Source: JBAYVY01 sp041674345 (GTDB taxonomy: Bacteria > Planctomycetota > Phycisphaerae > Phycisphaerales > Zrk34). Taken from it: DNA of 5,196 nt. The DNA is taken from the NCBI GenBank assembly GCA_041674345.1, contig JBAYVY010000265.1, positions 1-5,196 on the forward strand, written 5' to 3'. The notes beneath the pieces were generated by a model. The model saw only the letters and a program-made list of their open reading frames with translations. It did no database searches and was not told the origin of the DNA. Below are positions 3,324-5,196 of the stretch, one piece after another; position 1 is the first letter of the stretch, and every line of letters starts with the position of its first letter. Both the position numbers and the translations under genes were made by a program.

Positions 3324-5196
3324 TCACAGCGTCGTGACTTTCAGCCCCGTCGAATCGAGCGCGAAATCAAAGAAGCGCGCATGCTCGTTGGGGCGGTTGC
3401 GTTCCAGTTGGCGGCGAATCTTCCCGACCGCCTCCTGGTCCCGCGCGATCATGAACACAAACCCGCCTCCGCCGGCGCCCGGCAGCAGCGTCGCCTCGCA
3501 CCAGCGGTTCACCGAGCCGATCAGCTTTTGCAGCATCGGCGTGGTCGATCCCGGATCGAGCGCCTTCTTCAATTCCCAGTATCGCCGCACGCCCGCGGCG
3601 AACCCCCGGAAGTTGCGCTCGTCCAAATCCTGCTTCATCGCCAAGGCCCCGGCTTTCAGTTCGTCGATGATGCGCAGCGCCGCCGGGTCGCGCGCCAGAT
3701 ACCGGCCGACCACGTTCTGCAAGATGTTCTTCGCCATTCGCTTGTACCCCGTGAAATACAGCAGCATCCGTCCACTTACTTCCGGGGGCAGCGCGGTGAA
3801 TCGCAGCGTGGGCAGTTGTTCGGGGCCGGGCTGGGTTTGTGAGAGTTTGATGCCGGGATACACCCCGCCGACCTGGTCCTGCCAGCCGCCGCCGGTGGTC
3901 ATCCGCTGTTCCAGCACGCTGACGCGCGCGATCAGATCATCATGGCTGACATGAACGCCCAGCACCCGGTCCAGGCACGCCAGCACCGCCGCGCCGAGAA
4001 TCGAACTGGTTCCCATGCCCGACCCCTTGGGCAGCGACGAAAAAATCGTCAGGTCCAGCCCGCCGCCCAGCACGTCCAGCCACTGGCTCAATTTCTGTTT
4101 CGCATCGCCCGGCCCCACGCCCGCCAGCAGCATCGCCGCCTTCGGCAACGCCGCCCAGTCACGCGGATTGTGATGATCCAGCAACTGCTCCGTCGTCGTG
4201 ATTTCAACACGCCGGCCCAGGTCGATCGACGACAACCGAATCACGCCCTCCTCATTGAGTTTCGCCATCGCCTGCACGGGGTACTGGCCGTTCAGCGTCA
4301 CCGCCGCGTTCAACACCGCCCCGCCCCGCTCGGCGCAGATCGGCGGGGTGTCCGACCACCCGCCGGCCAGATCAATCCGCACCGGCGTCGTCACCCACAC
4401 CACCTGGTCCTGCAAAATCCCCGCAACACGCGGCTTGCCCGCCAGCTCCACATTCTTCGCCACCGCGTCACCGATCGCCTCGAACGCCTGTTGCTCCAGC
4501 CGCGGCGCGTTGCAACCGGGGGTCGGATGCGCCCGCGCGATCATCGCCGCCAGTTTCAGCGCCCGGCTGTCGAACAGCCGGTCATTCGCGCGTCGGCGCG
4601 CTTCGTTGATTTGCTGTTGCGCGATCGCCGCCTCGCGCCGGTCGTGAATGTCGCCGACCACCGTTTCCCCGGCCAGCGCGTTGTCGGTCAGCAATCGCTC
4701 GGCGAGGTTGCGCAGCCCCACCCGCCGGGCGATGTCCTGCCGATGCGCGATCAGCCGCGCGTGATTCACCCGTCCGATCAACTCCCGCATGTTCTTCAAG
4801 CCAAGGCGGAGCGAGTCTTCTTTTCCGGGGGCGAGCGCCGCCTTGGGTTCCGCAATGGCCAACGCATGTCCGACCGTCTGTTTCAGCGATCCCACGCGCC
4901 ACAATTTCGCCTGCCACAGATCATGCGGTTCATCGCCCGGCCACAACATCGCATCGCTCACCCGGTGATCGCGTTGCCATTCCCGCATCGCGCCGTTGAG
5001 GAATCCGCACCGGTCCCCCGCGCCCTTGAAGTCGTCCTCGATGCCGAACAACACCGCCGCCCACTCACGCGCGCCCACCGGCAGCACCACCAGGCCCAAT
5101 CCCTTGCGCAAGCGAACGGCGAAACCGGCGAGGCCGGCGGGGCCACTTGAGTGGCCCCGCATCGCCGGCAGTCCGACCAGTATGTTCCCCCCGTCC
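3324..5196 (-). CDS. fkp: Bifunctional L-fucokinase/L-fucose-1-phosphate guanylyltransferase (FKP-like), 5' end outside the window
   Basis: The enzyme salvages free L-fucose: the kinase makes L-fucose-1-phosphate from ATP and the pyrophosphorylase half converts it with GTP to GDP-fucose for glycans. Residues are counted from the internal Met at 5162. The reading frame stays open to the edge (DGGNILVGLP just upstream), so that Met is not the start. Residues 22-95 are the end of the pyrophosphorylase half (VVLPVG, FGIEDDFKG, LWQAKLWRVGS). A helical linker covers about 115-250. The GHMP kinase covers about 254-612, with motif 1 PVRIDLAGGWSDTPP (260-274), motif 2 LPKGSGMGTSS (377-387), TTGGGWQDQVGG (422-433) and motif 3 LPGAGGGGF (560-568). 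Motif 1 is typical of fucokinases; a related sugar kinase such as a heptose kinase is less likely given the fusion. It converges on the DUF456 gene with a repeat-filled gap of 240 bp. A palindrome at 5137-5160 lies in frame. The promoter is outside the window. Confidence 0.88.
   Translation of the reverse strand, partial: DGGNILVGLPAMRGHSSGPAGLAGFAVRLRKGLGLVVLPVGAREWAAVLFGIEDDFKGAGDRCGFLNGAMREWQRDHRVSDAMLWPGDEPHDLWQAKLWRVGSLKQTVGHALAIAEPKAALAPGKEDSLRLGLKNMRELIGRVNHARLIAHRQDIARRVGLRNLAERLLTDNALAGETVVGDIHDRREAAIAQQQINEARRRANDRLFDSRALKLAAMIARAHPTPGCNAPRLEQQAFEAIGDAVAKNVELAGKPRVAGILQDQVVWVTTPVRIDLAGGWSDTPPICAERGGAVLNAAVTLNGQYPVQAMAKLNEEGVIRLSSIDLGRRVEITTTEQLLDHHNPRDWAALPKAAMLLAGVGPGDAKQKLSQWLDVLGGGLDLTIFSSLPKGSGMGTSSILGAAVLACLDRVLGVHVSHDDLIARVSVLEQRMTTGGGWQDQVGGVYPGIKLSQTQPGPEQLPTLRFTALPPEVSGRMLLYFTGYKRMAKNILQNVVGRYLARDPAALRIIDELKAGALAMKQDLDERNFRGFAAGVRRYWELKKALDPGSTTPMLQKLIGSVNRWCEATLLPGAGGGGFVFMIARDQEAVGKIRRQLERNRPNEHARFFDFALDSTGLKVTTL
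5137..5160. repeat. Perfect 24-bp palindromic hairpin inside the FKP gene
   Basis: GCGGGGCCAC (5137-5146) and GTGGCCCCGC (5151-5160) pair perfectly around the loop TTGA. Counting T5147 with A5150, the arms are 11 bp with a 2-nt centre. On the coding strand it gives RGHSSGPA (residues 2-9), in the pyrophosphorylase half between NILVGLP and the conserved GLGLVVLPVG. It looks like a small palindromic insert tolerated in frame at a domain-surface loop, but no empty homologous site is available here to prove this. Confidence 0.75.

Noticed and set aside
3152..3337. A 61-codon plus-strand open frame in the convergent gap
   Set aside because: It is made of the two heptamer repeats and their spacer and overlaps the FKP stop; there is no ribosome binding site or recognisable domain.
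3942..5150. A 402-codon open frame on the plus strand opposite the FKP gene
   Set aside because: Its product is an Arg/His/Gln/Pro-rich string without motifs, as expected for the antisense of a GC-rich gene, whereas the minus strand shows clear GHMP kinase motifs.

Overview
The window is about two-thirds G+C and densely coding. It holds three genes on the plus strand followed by one convergent gene on the minus strand that runs off the right edge. Three things suggest a Planctomycetota or related PVC-group bacterium: the GC-rich codon use, the general lack of Shine-Dalgarno sites (only the first gene has a clear one), and intergenic heptamer repeats of a kind I associate with those genomes. 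This placement is an inference from style (roughly 55-60% sure); there is no marker gene here.

Layout. (1) 38-1003 (+): a membrane-anchored protein with two LysM domains on a long Pro/Ser/Thr/Ala linker, probably binding peptidoglycan or another GlcNAc polymer. (2) 1009-1148: an intergenic element that can fold into a long hairpin whose two arms each carry four heptamers related to AATGACG. (3) 1166-2473 (+): a cytosolic alkaline-phosphatase-superfamily protein of the type I phosphodiesterase/nucleotide pyrophosphatase group, with several metal-ligand positions changed. (4) 2562-3083 (+): a small DUF456 membrane protein. (5) 3084-3323: the gap between convergent genes, holding a second heptamer-armed hairpin (GTAGCGA units, 3108-3223) and a third, unpaired heptamer array (GTCTCCT units, 3275-3309). 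(6) 3324-5196 (-): most of a fused L-fucose-1-phosphate guanylyltransferase/L-fucokinase (FKP-like). The GHMP kinase half is complete, and the pyrophosphorylase half is cut by the window edge.

The genes do not form an obvious pathway. The LysM protein belongs to the envelope and FKP makes GDP-fucose for glycans or polysaccharides; the phosphodiesterase and DUF456 proteins have no evident link to either. The most unusual content is at the DNA level. Three intergenic repeats differ in sequence but share an exact 7-bp period, two of them as mirror-image hairpins. An 11-mer, CCCCCGGAAGT, occurs six times exactly plus once as a 10-mer, in both orientations and several reading frames inside three genes. 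Short perfect palindromes also lie inside or beside genes: one of 24 bp sits in frame in the FKP gene, and a CTTG-centred one occurs twice.
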